Shown: positions 21,269 through 31,068, numbered from the stretch's first letter. The stretch is DNA of 64,000 bases from Robbsia sp. KACC 23696 (GCF_039852015.1 NZ_CP156626.1:1770249-1834248); one strand, 5' to 3'. Numbers and translations are program-made. Notes: generated by a model not told the origin, from the sequence alone.

Positions 21269-22081
21269 TCAACTGGGTGCTTCGCCGCCGGTTTGAGCGG
21301 CAGCGTCGGCCGTGCCACGAATGTCGCTGTACCAGAGGCCTGCGTCGTCTCGCACGGCAATCCGTGGGCTGCCGATATTGAAGACCCAGCCATGGATCTT
21401 CAGCGAGCCATCGGCGAGACGTGCGGCAACCGACGGGTGCGTACGGAGATGCGTCAACTGCGTCGAGACGTTTTCGAATGCCAAGGCATCGTGGTCGTGG
21501 ATCGCTTCCTCGCCGCGCGTCGCCATCAGCACCGAGCGCGCGGACTCGGCATTACGCAACCATGCGCGCACCGTCGGCATCGATTCCGCCAACAACTGCG
21601 GGCCCGCGCTCAATGCTTTCATCGCGCCGCAGTTCGTGTGACCGCAGACGATGATGTGGTTCACCTTGAGTGCCAGCACGGCATATTCGATCACCGCCGA
21701 CACGCCACCCAACATCTCGCCATAAGCCGGCACGATGTTGCCGATATTGCGGCAGACGAAAATTTCGCCCGGACGCGCATTCGTGATCAGCTCCGGCGCG
21801 ACGCGACTGTCCGCGCACGTAATGAACAAGGTGTGCGGCGCCTGTCCTTCGGACAGCGCTTCGAATTCTTCCCGCTGGGTAAGGAAGGTTTCGTTCTGGA
21901 ACCGGGCAACGCCATCGAGCAATGATTCGATCGTGTGGTCGCTGCCGCAATGACAGGTGCCGCTGGTGCTATGCGGCGCGGCGGTATCCGCGGCGTTGCC
22001 TTGCGCGCCACCGGTCGTGGGCTCCGTGGCAGGGGACATCAGTGCCGAAAATCGGGGTCGGCCAAACTGGAAAGCTTTCAC
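21269..22081 (-). CDS. Beta-class carbonic anhydrase
   Basis: A 270-residue beta-carbonic anhydrase interconverting CO2 and bicarbonate. The zinc ligands and dyad are visible: Cys-Asp-Arg in ITCADSRVAPELI and His/Cys in VCGHTNCGAM; FVCRNIGNIVPAYG is also conserved. The GTG at 22081 was chosen because a full AAGGAG stands six bases before it; the next ATG (22039) has none. The N-terminus has an extra ~40 residues, including a Cys/His cluster (GTCHCGSDH), before the family core. The bestrophin gene follows. Confidence 0.93.
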   Translation of the reverse strand: MKAFQFGRPRFSALMSPATEPTTGGAQGNAADTAAPHSTSGTCHCGSDHTIESLLDGVARFQNETFLTQREEFEALSEGQAPHTLFITCADSRVAPELITNARPGEIFVCRNIGNIVPAYGEMLGGVSAVIEYAVLALKVNHIIVCGHTNCGAMKALSAGPQLLAESMPTVRAWLRNAESARSVLMATRGEEAIHDHDALAFENVSTQLTHLRTHPSVAARLADGSLKIHGWVFNIGSPRIAVRDDAGLWYSDIRGTADAAAQTGGEAPS

Positions 22082-22922
22082 TATCGCTCCTTCGACAAAA
22101 TGATTGAGGGGGGCGAGTTGATGCAGCGCATCGAGACCACGCGTCGCCGATTGGCTCCGACTCATTCGCGGACGCCCCGGCTTCGCCAGCGCATCAACCT
22201 CCGGGATCGGAAGGACCCAATACGTCACGACATCGGTGTGCCGTCGTCTCAATGAATCTCAATATTACCCGGGCTTCAAAAAAACTGTCAGCCATTCGTA
22301 AGAAATCTACCAAGGGTTCCGTGTCAAGGATATGAGAAAGGTCGCGATCGTCTTCAGCGACGCCATTCTCTTATTTTTATCCGACCGGTCTTAGCCCTAG
22401 CCCGCTTGACAGGGGCACTCAAACGGGGACGCCATCTCTGGCGAATTCCGCGTAGCGCGTTTTCAGTAGGCTGGCAGATATCTCACATTTCGGCTGCATC
22501 GCATCGTACGGACAATCCGCGATCGCATTGTCCCTCGCTGTCGGGCGGGACGGGCGGGCAAACCCTCGGTCACTCGGGCACGAAACTCGCGCAATTCGTC
22601 TGGCAGCGTCCGACGCTGACGTCCGAGGCAACGACCGCCCAGAGGGCAGAACGTATCGATCGATCCCGCCCGACAAGGCAGATTGTAACGGGAGTTGTGC
22701 CGATCCGCTTCTAAAAAAAGCGGGCTATTGGCGCCCAAATAACACCCAATATTGCCGAAATGACCGGTATGTGACGGCATCTTGTTTTTCTGCGGGCGAG
22801 GTGTCGTCCTGCGGCGTCGGTTCTCGGGTAAGCCGTCACGCTGGCGCGTATCGGTCCGAAGAGCTGCGCGCAGCAGGCGTGGACGTCAGTGCGGGAAGCG
22901 CAGTGCGAACAGGAGAGAAAAA
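22082..22922. other. 841-base gap between divergent genes
   Basis: No gene with family resemblance or good coding character is seen here. The part near 22260-22400 is AT-richer than its surroundings and probably carries the promoter of the carbonic anhydrase/bestrophin unit. The right end holds the leader of the small gene at 22923, including an AT-rich block near 22710-22760 (around CTTCTAAAAAAAGCGGG). No riboswitch, tRNA or repeat was recognised. Confidence 0.5.
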
Positions 22923-23171
22923 ATGGTACGAGAAATTCCGATTCCCATCGATCAGCAGCGTCATTTTGACGCGCATTGCCACGACGATGGGCTACATCCG
23001 GACGGCTTCGACGTGCATGCCTACGGCGAAGAAGGGCAGGCCGACAGCCTGGAGATGGCCGTGCGCATCAATAAAACCGAATACAAGTATGCGACGCCGC
23101 CGCACGAATACGGGTGGATCGCACGTTTCTTTGCCGATCTGAATCGCGATACGAGGAAGTGGGACGGCTAA
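22923..23171 (+). CDS. Small protein of unknown function (82 aa)
   Basis: The ATG is preceded by a very strong AGGAGAGAAAAA ribosome-binding site, which is the main support for a real gene. The 82-residue product is acidic and His/Asp-rich at the start (DAHCHDDGLHPDGFDVHAYG), then has a compact conserved-looking part (LEMAVRINKTEYKY, EYGWIARFFADLNRDTRKWDG) with four aromatics. No signal peptide or membrane segment. The His/Asp cluster could bind metal, but this is only suggestive. I do not recognise the family. Confidence 0.65.
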   Translation: MVREIPIPIDQQRHFDAHCHDDGLHPDGFDVHAYGEEGQADSLEMAVRINKTEYKYATPPHEYGWIARFFADLNRDTRKWDG

Positions 23172-23289
23172 AAGCGTGGTCCTCGCCGACTCGCGATGGG
23201 GGCGGCGCGTCTTCGCTCGGACCTTTGACGCGTCAAGTGAGGCGGGTGCAATGCGATGGCCGAAGGCGGCGGGGTGAATCAAACGGTTT

Positions 23290-23640
23290 TCAGGCTTGCT
23301 TTCCGACGGCCTGAACCAGGCACTGAGACAGCGAATCGAGGTGCTGCATCGCTGCGGGCGTAAGCGACAACTGCTTGCGGCGCGTATCTTCCGTGTCGAG
23401 CAACATAATCCAGCCTTTGGCCCGCATCGACTTCAAGCGACGATGCAACATCGTCGGCGAGCCGAATTCACTCAGCGCGATCATGTCACGCACCGAGAGA
23501 CGTTCTTGTGCGTCTTGACGGCGGGCAATCAACTGCAGAATGCGTTCCTCCAGCGGATCGAGGGCAGGCAGGGACGGTAGTCCCTTTATGGCTTCCGCAA
23601 GGCGAAGAAAGCGTAGGTAGATGTCGGCGGGGCGGCTCAA
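23290..23640 (-). CDS. Short winged-helix (MarR-like) regulator
   Basis: A 116-residue protein with a single winged helix-turn-helix: DPLEERILQLIARRQ, LSVRDMIALSEFGSPTMLHRRLKSMRAKG (recognition helix and wing entry) and LLDTEDTRRKQLSLTP, a MarR-type wing. It is shorter than full MarR proteins, lacking part of the dimerisation helices. Divergent from the membrane protein gene at 23781, with paired TGTTAC motifs in the shared 140-base interval. Confidence 0.82.
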   Translation of the reverse strand: MSRPADIYLRFLRLAEAIKGLPSLPALDPLEERILQLIARRQDAQERLSVRDMIALSEFGSPTMLHRRLKSMRAKGWIMLLDTEDTRRKQLSLTPAAMQHLDSLSQCLVQAVGKQA

Positions 23641-23671
23641 CGTCGTGATCTATAGAAACGTGAATAAGAGG

Positions 23672-23687
23672 TGTTACAGTGTGTTAC
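23672..23687. promoter_or_regulatory. Direct TGTTAC repeats between divergent genes
   Basis: TGTTAC occurs at 23672-23677 and again at 23682-23687, one helical turn apart, midway between the MarR-like gene and the membrane protein gene. This phasing suits a DNA-binding protein contacting the same face twice; the neighbouring regulator is the obvious candidate. Confidence 0.4.
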
Positions 23688-23780
23688 TTTTGAATGTGGC
23701 GTATGAATGGCGTGCATTCAATTTAAGTCGCCAACGGTAACGGGCAAAACGGTTCCGTCGAGCCCTGAGATTCTACAACG

Positions 23781-24374
23781 ATGAACAACAATCGTCGCGT
23801 GTTCGTGACGTCGATTTTCGCTGGCGCCGCGCTGGTACTCGCCGCGCGCGGGCTAAATGTCCTGACATTTGAAGGCCTCAGTGCGGTCCCTGGAAGCGAG
23901 TGGATTTCGCTGCCCGCAGGGACCCGGCTGCTCATTGCCCTGGTGCTCGGCGAAGCGGGATTGATCGGGGTCATGATCGGCTCTTGGTGCATTGCCTTCC
24001 TCATCCACGGGACGGCGCATCCGTTTCGCGTGTTCTTCTGCGGCATCGCCGCGGCGGTGACCTCGCCCCTCGCGATGCGTCTATCCGGTCAGCACGCGAA
24101 ATTGGCCAATGCGCTGGAAGGCCTTACGCCATCTGGTCTACTGGGCTTGATCGTGATCAATGCCGCGCTCGGCCCGGTACTGCGCATCACGCTCTGCATC
24201 TTTTCCGGCGACCTCGATTATCTGCCCAGCAGACTAGGGCTGATGTTTCTCGGTGACTTGGCCGGCAGCTTGGCCGTCGTCTATGCGCTGAAAATCATGT
24301 TGCATTGGGTCGCGCTGCCGAAGCCACCTGCCGAACTCCCGCAATCGAATGCGCAACGCGGTATCGGTAAATAA
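23781..24374 (+). CDS. Integral membrane protein, possibly MASE1-like
   Basis: A 197-residue hydrophobic protein with about five membrane segments (for example VFVTSIFAGAALVLAARGL, LLIALVLGEAGLIGVMIGSW and LLGLIVINAALGPVLRITL). The phrase SLPAGTRLLIALVLGEAGLIG resembles the start of MASE1 sensory membrane domains, but no output domain follows. The ATG is in an AT-richer leader. Divergent from the MarR-like regulator, which may control it. The function is not known. Confidence 0.65.
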   Translation: MNNNRRVFVTSIFAGAALVLAARGLNVLTFEGLSAVPGSEWISLPAGTRLLIALVLGEAGLIGVMIGSWCIAFLIHGTAHPFRVFFCGIAAAVTSPLAMRLSGQHAKLANALEGLTPSGLLGLIVINAALGPVLRITLCIFSGDLDYLPSRLGLMFLGDLAGSLAVVYALKIMLHWVALPKPPAELPQSNAQRGIGK

Positions 24375-24542
24375 TTAAACGTGGCGCGAGTGCGAAAAAC
24401 GCGGTGAATCGATTGCTCTGAAAAGGATACCGCGCGACGATTTGTCGCGGGAAAGGTGGCGGATAATGGCGCGGCGAGGGAAGGGTGCGACGTTCGACGC
24501 GGGACGCACGCGCCGAACCGATCCGGGATGCCGCCGCCAGAA

Positions 24543-25700
24543 TCAGCGCGCGGGCGCGGGCGCGGCCGCGGTCGAGACGATCGACGCCACGGCGTCGATC
24601 AATCGTTGCATATCCGCATCGCTCAGCGCGCCCATCGTCGAGATGCGGAACATCGTCTGGGACAAGACGCCCTGACCGGCATAGATGACAAAGCCAGCGG
24701 CTTTGAGCCCGTCATGCAGCGTCGGATAGTCGATGCCTTCCGGCAGGCGGTAACTGCGCAATACGACAGACGACTGCTCGGCCGGTAGCAAGGCCGCGAT
24801 GCCCAATGTCGCCAGGCCGGCCCGAACGTGTTCGGCGAGGGCCGCATATCGTGCGTGACGCGCAGCCAATCCGCCTTCATCCTCGAACTCTCGCAGCGCT
24901 TCGAGCAGCGCGTAGTAGGCGTGCACCGATGGCGTGAAAGGCGTGCCACGTTGCGCTTGCGCGCGCTCCCAGGCCGCGAGGTCGAGATACATCGTTCTAG
25001 GATGGCCGGCAGCCAGCGCTTCGTGGCGCGCCAGGACGAAGCAAGCGCCCGGCACGCCATGAAGGCATTTGTTCGCACCGGCGGCGGCGGCGACAATGCC
25101 GCCGTTTTCAAAGTCGATCGCTTCGGCGCCGAAACTGCTGACGGCATCCAGCAAGATGCCGATGCCGCGTTGCCGACACAGCCCGCCGATCTTATCCAGC
25201 GGGTTCAGGCGGCCCGTCGTCGTTTCATGATGTACCACCGCGACATGCGTGATGGCCGGTGTGGCATCAAGTCGCGCCGTCAAGGCGGCGAGATCGATGT
25301 CCGCACCCCATTCACCGTGCAGCGCCTCAGACGCAATCCCGTGGCGCGTGGCGATGGCGCTGATCCGCTCGCCATATACGCCGTTTTCGATGACGAGCAA
25401 ACGCCCGTCGGCGGGGATCAGCGACGAGATCATCGCTTCCACCGCCGCCGTTCCCGAGCCCGTCAGCAGCACGGGTGCCCATTGCGTGGCGGGCAGATCA
25501 TAGACGCGCAAAAGGCGCGCACGCGCCTCGTCCTGAAGATCGAAGAATTCGCTTTCGCGGTGGCACAGGTCCGGTTGCAGCAAGGCGCGTCGCACGCGCT
25601 CCGACAAAGTGACCGGGCCGGGATTCAGCAGCAGCGGTGCGGGCCGATCGCTGGCGGTGGCCGTGGTGCCGGCGACGGGGGCAGGTGTCGGTGCATTCAT
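24543..25700 (-). CDS. phnW: 2-aminoethylphosphonate-pyruvate transaminase
   Basis: A 385-residue PLP-dependent class V aminotransferase. It would convert phosphonoacetaldehyde plus an amino donor to 2-aminoethylphosphonate (AEP); in catabolic clusters the same family runs the reverse. Seen: LLNPGPVTLSERVR at the N-terminus, the CHRES motif, LTGSGTAAVEAM, Asp185 in LLDAVSSFGAE and the PLP Lys211 in AGANKCLHGVPG. GGGAG precedes the ATG, which overlaps the stop of the decarboxylase gene by four bases. No phosphonatase or C-P lyase is nearby, so the biosynthetic direction is favoured. Last gene of the minus-strand cluster. Confidence 0.93.
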   Translation of the reverse strand: MNAPTPAPVAGTTATASDRPAPLLLNPGPVTLSERVRRALLQPDLCHRESEFFDLQDEARARLLRVYDLPATQWAPVLLTGSGTAAVEAMISSLIPADGRLLVIENGVYGERISAIATRHGIASEALHGEWGADIDLAALTARLDATPAITHVAVVHHETTTGRLNPLDKIGGLCRQRGIGILLDAVSSFGAEAIDFENGGIVAAAAGANKCLHGVPGACFVLARHEALAAGHPRTMYLDLAAWERAQAQRGTPFTPSVHAYYALLEALREFEDEGGLAARHARYAALAEHVRAGLATLGIAALLPAEQSSVVLRSYRLPEGIDYPTLHDGLKAAGFVIYAGQGVLSQTMFRISTMGALSDADMQRLIDAVASIVSTAAAPAPAR

Positions 25701-27067
25701 TGGTTCGCTCCCGATGCTTCCGCGGCAATCGTCGTGGTGATGCCGAGGTAGTGCTGCAGACGTGCGCGAACCTGACGGGGCGTGACGGACGGGCGCGGCA
25801 GCGTTTCGGGGCTGCCCGGGCGCGTGAAGATACGCAGGAAGCGCGCCCCCACGGGTTGCGCGCCGGCATCGCGCGACGGCGTCTCGGCCGCGACGTCATC
25901 GCCGGCGATCCAGCGCTCGATGACGTCGAGGTCGTCGCTGTCGGCGGCGCTGGCGTAACCGCAGGCGGCGGCAATCTGCGCGAATCCGACGCCGGCCGAG
26001 ACAGTGGCCTGGCCGCCGGTCGAATCGTGCGCGCCGTTATCGAGGAGCAGATGCAGCAGATTGCTGCTGCCGTACGTGCCGACCGTCGCAAACAGGCCCA
26101 TTCGCATCAGTGCCGCACCGTCACCATCAATGGCGATCACGCGAACGTCCGGTCGCGCGCGGGCCAGGCCGAGGCCGAGCGTGGCGATGCAGCCCATCGA
26201 GCCGACCATGTACAACTGATTGGCGCGATCATCAAGCGCGTACAGTTCGCGACCGGTAAAGCCGGTGGTGGCCAGGACGACGGTTTTCGTCGGCGCGGAC
26301 GTGACGGTCCCTGCCGGCGATTCGGACTGTAGCGGCGATGCCGCCGCGACACGACGCAGCGCATCGGTGCGGCTGCCGCGCGAGGCGATCGGCAGCAGCG
26401 TATCCGGTTCGGCATCGCCGTTGCTGCGGTAGGCCGTCTCTGGAACACACATCGGGCGCGGCGTCGGGGCGCCGCTGCCTTGCAGCGGGAAGGGCGCGAC
26501 GCTGCCCTTTTTCATCAGCAAGGCGTAGGGCTTGCCGGTGGCGTCCATATGGGCGCAGGCGCGATCGAGCACGGCGTCGACTTCGGCGGGATCGGTGGGG
26601 AACAGTTCCCAGGCGACGTCCATCGTGTCGAGCATCGTCGGCGTGATCGGTCCCATCAAGGCGTGCTGCGGTTCGTCCGATGCACCGCCCGGCTCACCGC
26701 GCCAGGTGATGATCAGCAATTGCGGCAGCCCGAAGGTCCAGGTCAGCGAGGTCAAGGGACTGACCGCATTGCCCAAGCCGGAATTCTGCATCATCGTGAC
26801 GGCCCGCTCGCCGCCCAGCGCCACGCCGGCGCTGATGGCCACCGCGTCGCCTTCGTTCGCCGCACCGATGTAATCGAGCGAGGCGTCCTGGATGACATAG
26901 TTGATGAACGGTGTCAGATAGGAGCACGGCACGCCGGCATACCGGCTGAAACCACGTGCGCGTGCCGCTTCGACGAATTGCGCCGCCTCGATCGAGCGCG
27001 ACGCCGTCGTGGCGGGCATCCCGTTGGCTGATGCCGCGCTTGCGCTCACGGGCGACAGATCAGGCAT
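25697..27067 (-). CDS. Phosphonopyruvate decarboxylase
   Basis: A 456-residue thiamine-diphosphate enzyme converting phosphonopyruvate to phosphonoacetaldehyde, the irreversible step that pulls the unfavourable PEP mutase reaction forward. N-terminal pyrimidine-binding domain: [25 protein letters not shown] (catalytic Glu), [18 protein letters not shown]-terminal domain: [28 protein letters not shown], and the TPP motif from [10 protein letters not shown] to [14 protein letters not shown]. About 75 extra residues of low-complexity linker lie between the domains. The ATG at 27067 has GGGGAACGG before it and overlaps the pepM stop by eight bases, implying translational coupling. Confidence 0.94.
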   Translation of the reverse strand: MPDLSPVSASAASANGMPATTASRSIEAAQFVEAARARGFSRYAGVPCSYLTPFINYVIQDASLDYIGAANEGDAVAISAGVALGGERAVTMMQNSGLGNAVSPLTSLTWTFGLPQLLIITWRGEPGGASDEPQHALMGPITPTMLDTMDVAWELFPTDPAEVDAVLDRACAHMDATGKPYALLMKKGSVAPFPLQGSGAPTPRPMCVPETAYRSNGDAEPDTLLPIASRGSRTDALRRVAAASPLQSESPAGTVTSAPTKTVVLATTGFTGRELYALDDRANQLYMVGSMGCIATLGLGLARARPDVRVIAIDGDGAALMRMGLFATVGTYGSSNLLHLLLDNGAHDSTGGQATVSAGVGFAQIAAACGYASAADSDDLDVIERWIAGDDVAAETPSRDAGAQPVGARFLRIFTRPGSPETLPRPSVTPRQVRARLQHYLGITTTIAAEASGANQ

Positions 27068-28811
27068 GGTCCGTTCCCCGTGCGTCGGAGGCCGACACCG
27101 ATCCGATCGGCTGCTGACCATGGGCGAATTCGCCGGCACGGCGGAAATCTTCCAGATCGTTGACGCCGCGCCAGTGGCCATGCACGTACAGCACCCGCAC
27201 CGCGTGGCCGGTTTCGGTCAGCGCGTTCAGCAAGGCGGGCATGCCCAGCGTGCTGAAATCGGCGCGCTCGCGCAGCGTTCCCAATACCGCCTTCACCTTC
27301 GCACGGCCCTCGCCACGCACGCTGAGCATGCCGATCCAACGGCCCGACGGCGCGCCGGTAGCGGCAGCCGGGGCCTGGGCGCCAGTCGGCACATTGCCGA
27401 TATGGCGCAGACTCACGTTCTGACCAAACAGACCGCGATCGTCCGGCGCCGAGCACCATGCCAGATCGGTGCCCGAATCGGCTTGCGACGAATCCACCAC
27501 GACGCAGATCTCGGCATCCTGTTGCAGCAGGTCTTTCAGGATGTACTGGCGGAACAGCAGGTCGCCATAGGTGACGAACAGATCGCTCTCGAACAGCGGA
27601 CCGGCATCGGCTGCCGCTGCCAGGGAGACCAGTTCGCCGCTGTTGGCGTATTGCGCGTTCAGTACCTTCTTGATGCCCGGCGTGTCGATCGCTTCGGCTT
27701 TATAGCCGGCCACGACGGTGATTTCGTTGATCGCTTCCTTCTTGAAGGCATCGACGAGCCAGCGCATCAGCGGCTTGCCGCCCACCGGCAGCATGACCTT
27801 CGGCTTGTCGAGCGTCAGCGACTCGAGGCCATCCCCGCGACTGGCCGCGAGGACGACCGCGCGCGGCGCCGGACGGCTGGGAGCGAAATAGCGCTTCTCG
27901 GCCGCGCTGTATTCGTCCGCGCCCTGCAGACGGAAAATTTCGTCGACGGTCGTGACGCGGTCTTCGATTTCGATCAGCGTTTCGCTGTCGTGGATCTCTT
28001 TGGCCGTTGCCTGCATCGCCGGAATCGACGCGCGCAGCAAGTGGTTCGCCCAGATGATCAGGCTGATATTGGCCCGACGGAAGACATCGGTCGGCGTGCT
28101 GTAGTACTTCGTCGGCACGATGACGAGCGGGCAGCGGTCGGCCCACTCCTTCGCGAACGTGACGATCTCGTCGGCCTTGGCGCGCTTGCTGTGGATCAGG
28201 ATCGCGTCGGCGCCAGCGCGGTGATAGGCCTCGGCGCGGCGCAGCGCTTCGTCCATGCCCCAACCCGAGATCAGCGCTTCCACGCGCGCGACGATGCTGA
28301 AGTCCGGATCGCTTTGCGAATCCTTACCGGCCTTGATCTTGCCGCAGAATTCGTCGACGTCGGCAAGCGGCTGGCGATCGCCGTCGATAAAGCTGTTGGT
28401 CTTCGGGAACAGCTTGTCCTCGATACAGACGCCGGCGATGCTGCGCTGTTCCAGCTTATGGATCAGGCGGCGGAAGTTGTTGAAGTTGCCATAGCCCGTA
28501 TCGCCATCCAGCAAGATCGGCAGCGAGCTGGCGTCCGACATGAATTCCAACATGTCGACAACCTGCGTCCAACTGGCTTCGTTATTATCGCGGACGCCGA
28601 ATTGGGCCGACATCGTCAGACCCGACGCCCAGATGCCCTTGAAACCCGCTTCCTCGACGATCTTCGCGCTGACGCCGTTATGCGCCTCCATGATGAATTC
28701 GAGTTGCGAGCTAGTCAGCATCCGGCGCAACTGCGCGGCGCGCGATAGCGGCGCCGATGCGTTGCCGGAAGCGTTGAGAGAAGCGTTGGTCGGTGCGTTC
28801 ATGGTCGGCAT
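27060..28811 (-). CDS. PEP mutase fused to a nucleotidyltransferase domain
   Basis: A 583-residue two-domain protein. Residues about 25-300 are phosphoenolpyruvate mutase, which forms the C-P bond (PEP to phosphonopyruvate): DGDTGYGNF (102-110) and the diagnostic [10 protein letters not shown] (131-140), matching EDK-X5-NS that separates true mutases from isocitrate-lyase relatives. Residues about 318-575 are a sugar-nucleotide/CTP-type nucleotidyltransferase ([48 protein letters not shown]). Such fusions are known in phosphonate clusters, with the second domain making CMP-AEP (PntC type). The ATG directly abuts the upstream gene's TGA. Confidence 0.93.
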   Translation of the reverse strand: MPTMNAPTNASLNASGNASAPLSRAAQLRRMLTSSQLEFIMEAHNGVSAKIVEEAGFKGIWASGLTMSAQFGVRDNNEASWTQVVDMLEFMSDASSLPILLDGDTGYGNFNNFRRLIHKLEQRSIAGVCIEDKLFPKTNSFIDGDRQPLADVDEFCGKIKAGKDSQSDPDFSIVARVEALISGWGMDEALRRAEAYHRAGADAILIHSKRAKADEIVTFAKEWADRCPLVIVPTKYYSTPTDVFRRANISLIIWANHLLRASIPAMQATAKEIHDSETLIEIEDRVTTVDEIFRLQGADEYSAAEKRYFAPSRPAPRAVVLAASRGDGLESLTLDKPKVMLPVGGKPLMRWLVDAFKKEAINEITVVAGYKAEAIDTPGIKKVLNAQYANSGELVSLAAAADAGPLFESDLFVTYGDLLFRQYILKDLLQQDAEICVVVDSSQADSGTDLAWCSAPDDRGLFGQNVSLRHIGNVPTGAQAPAAATGAPSGRWIGMLSVRGEGRAKVKAVLGTLRERADFSTLGMPALLNALTETGHAVRVLYVHGHWRGVNDLEDFRRAGEFAHGQQPIGSVSASDARGTDHA

Positions 28812-29708
28812 TCAGATGACAGGTTGAAGGAGCGGCAGGATGATGTCGCGCGCACGCGCCACATCCACCGGGAAGTCGATTTCAAGCCAGGGCAGGCCGG
28901 TGGCGTCGGCTGCGGTAAAGTGCTCGCCGTGTTCGAGCAACAGGTCGCGCACCGCTTCTTCGTGCGGTGCACTGCCACGACCGTCCGCGACATAGGCGCG
29001 ACATAGGGCGGCCAACTGCGCGGCGCGCGTCGGCGAGAAACGGAAGAAACCGACCGATTCGCCCACGGTGTCGTAGACCAGTCCTTCGGCGACTTTCTTG
29101 CGTAATTCGACCGGACGACCTTCGCGAAGGCAAAGTTTGACCGGCTCGTCGCCGGGCTCGAAGCCACGATCGATCAATAGTCGGTCTGCATGCCGCGGCG
29201 ATTCGCCCGCTTGCCGCGCGTCGTCACCGACCAGCGCATCGAGCATCCGGCCGTCGTACAGGACATCGGCATCCATGACGAGGACGTCGTAGGGCGCATC
29301 GATCATCTGGTCGGCCGCGGCGGCAAGGCTCACGACACTGCCCAAGGTGTATTGTGGATTCAAGACCAGCGCGGGACGAGGTTGCCAATCCAGACGCTCG
29401 ATTTCGGCCGCGATCTGCTGGTGTTCATGTCCGACGACGACGGTAATGTCGGTGATGCCGACGGCGTGGAGCAGATGCAGGTGCCGTTCGAGGAGCGTCA
29501 TCGACGGCGCGGGCGTACCACCGTCCGACGACACCGGGGCGAAGCGCAACAGGCATTTTGGGGGCGGCGTCGTGTCGACAGGCGCGCTATGTGCGGTGCC
29601 CGACTGATCCGGGAGCGTTCCGGCGACCGCGGTGGCGGGCTTGTCCGAACCGATGCCGGCCAAACCCAGGCGTTGGCCGATTCCGGCGGCGAGAATGATG
29701 GCGCGCAT
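28812..29708 (-). CDS. Stand-alone nucleotidyltransferase (PntC/LicC-like)
   Basis: A 298-residue nucleotidyltransferase-fold protein: N-terminal LAAGIGQRLG signature, a Ser/Pro-rich insert of about 35 residues, then PPKCLLRF, the DxD-type metal motif in VLVMDADVLYDG, and the C-terminal LPWLEIDFPVDVARARD typical of LicC/phosphocholine-cytidylyltransferase relatives. Its likely job is CTP-dependent activation of 2-AEP (or a derivative) to the CMP ester. This makes it the second nucleotidyltransferase in the cluster, next to the one fused to PEP mutase; which one activates AEP cannot be told from sequence. Tightly linked to pepM (no gap). Confidence 0.85.
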   Translation of the reverse strand: MRAIILAAGIGQRLGLAGIGSDKPATAVAGTLPDQSGTAHSAPVDTTPPPKCLLRFAPVSSDGGTPAPSMTLLERHLHLLHAVGITDITVVVGHEHQQIAAEIERLDWQPRPALVLNPQYTLGSVVSLAAAADQMIDAPYDVLVMDADVLYDGRMLDALVGDDARQAGESPRHADRLLIDRGFEPGDEPVKLCLREGRPVELRKKVAEGLVYDTVGESVGFFRFSPTRAAQLAALCRAYVADGRGSAPHEEAVRDLLLEHGEHFTAADATGLPWLEIDFPVDVARARDIILPLLQPVI

Positions 29709-29904
29709 GCTTATTAAGACGACGAGCTAGGATAAGGAATGACCCAGTGCGTTCCTGTCTCACTGCCCATGGTGCAACGGTGTTAGACAGTTTTGAGACG
29801 GGCGCGTGGGTCGAGTAATCCGGGATGATACTGCCAGGGCTCGGATCGTGCTGGAAACTGCGAGGCTGCGATGGATCGATATACGATGCGCTGCCGGCCA
29901 GGCG

Positions 29905-31044
29905 TCAGTCGACTGGTGGCAACGTGCTCAGGACCGGCTTCGGCATGTCGCGCTGCAACGCGCGTTCCTGCCAGTGCCAATAGAGTAAGCCCGGCAGTCC
30001 CAGCAGCAGTTCGCGCGCGCGCTTGCACAGGGACAGGGCGATGGCCGTATCGGGCGCGACGCCGAGCAGCGGCGCGAGCAGTAGCAGTCCCCCTTCCTGT
30101 ACGCCCAGTGCACCGGGAATCGCAAATGCGGCGCCACGCACCGCCTGGCCGAGGCTTTCGAGTGCGAAGGCTTCGGCCCAGCCGATGGGATGTCCAATGA
30201 ACCGCAACGCCAGCCAGACCTCGCCGGTACCGACAATCCAGCCGACGAGGTTCAACGCGAAACAGGCGCGAACCGCCGGCGCGTGGGTATAGACGGCGCC
30301 GATCCGCTGGTCGAGGCGCGCCGCGGCGGCCAACCAGGCGGGGCGCGCGCGACCATACCGGGTGCGCGCTAGACCGGAGGCAAGCCAGGTGAACAGGCCG
30401 CGCCGCTGTGCCTTGTAGAAGCCGATGCCGATGGCCGCGAAGACGGCGATCGCGATGAGCAACGGCCAGGTCAGTGCATGGCGGCCGACGTGGAGCGCCA
30501 GCACGATGATGCCGAGAATGGCGAAAGCGCCTTGGGCGAACATCTGCTGCGTGGTGGCGACGGTGACGATGGCGCCGGCATCCGCCACGTCATAGGCGCG
30601 GCCGATCGATGGCGTATCGGCAGAATTCGCGCGCGCGGTCGCCGTCGCCGTCGCATTCGTCGCGCCCTGAGGCGACGGACCGGTACGACGCGACAGCAGG
30701 CGGGCCATGACGACGGGGCCGCCCATCTGTCCGGCGGGCATCAGGCTGTTGACCGATTCGCAGGCCCAGCGCGCCCCGACGACGCGCCAGAACGAAGGCG
30801 GCGCTGGCGCGGCATCAGGGCGCGCGTTTCCGGACGCGGGGCGGTAGGGCGTGCGCGACGGCAGCAATACCGCGGCGGCCGCGCCGTCCAGCAGCAGCGG
30901 CAGCAGATGGAACAGCGCGACGACGACGATGCCCCAGCCTGCGGCGAGGAAAGTCTGGGCGATCAATCCCACACCCCGCCAGGCGAGCAGTGCGACGAAC
31001 AGTAACAGCCCGATCGTCAGCGCGACAAAGGCGGAGCGTTTCAT
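29905..31044 (-). CDS. HpnL-like / lysylphosphatidylglycerol synthase TM-type membrane protein
   Basis: A 379-residue polytopic membrane protein of the UPF0104/LPG-synthase transmembrane family, close to the HpnL subgroup named from hopanoid gene clusters. Visible: N-terminal AFVALTIGLLLFVALLAWRG, GARWACESVNSLMPAGQMGG (the conserved soluble-face motif), and the C-terminal block QAVRGAAFAIPGALGVQEGG with LLLAPLLGVAPDTA. Low-complexity inserts rich in Pro/Ala and Thr/Ala lie near residues 68-85 and 130-150. The family is linked to lipid flipping. Located between the oxygenase and the nucleotidyltransferase genes. Confidence 0.82.
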   Translation of the reverse strand: MKRSAFVALTIGLLLFVALLAWRGVGLIAQTFLAAGWGIVVVALFHLLPLLLDGAAAAVLLPSRTPYRPASGNARPDAAPAPPSFWRVVGARWACESVNSLMPAGQMGGPVVMARLLSRRTGPSPQGATNATATATARANSADTPSIGRAYDVADAGAIVTVATTQQMFAQGAFAILGIIVLALHVGRHALTWPLLIAIAVFAAIGIGFYKAQRRGLFTWLASGLARTRYGRARPAWLAAAARLDQRIGAVYTHAPAVRACFALNLVGWIVGTGEVWLALRFIGHPIGWAEAFALESLGQAVRGAAFAIPGALGVQEGGLLLLAPLLGVAPDTAIALSLCKRARELLLGLPGLLYWHWQERALQRDMPKPVLSTLPPVD

Positions 31045-31068
31045 GGTGGTATCTACGGGCGGCTGGGC

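Noticed and set aside
24433-24449. Hairpin CGCGAC/GTCGCG between the membrane protein and phnW
   Set aside because: Six-base stem without a T-run; too weak to call as a terminator in GC-rich sequence.
24543-25700. Reading phnW as a phosphonate-degradation gene
   Set aside because: No phosphonatase (phnX), phnA/phnY or C-P lyase gene is nearby, and it is translationally coupled to PEP mutase and phosphonopyruvate decarboxylase, which only make sense in synthesis.
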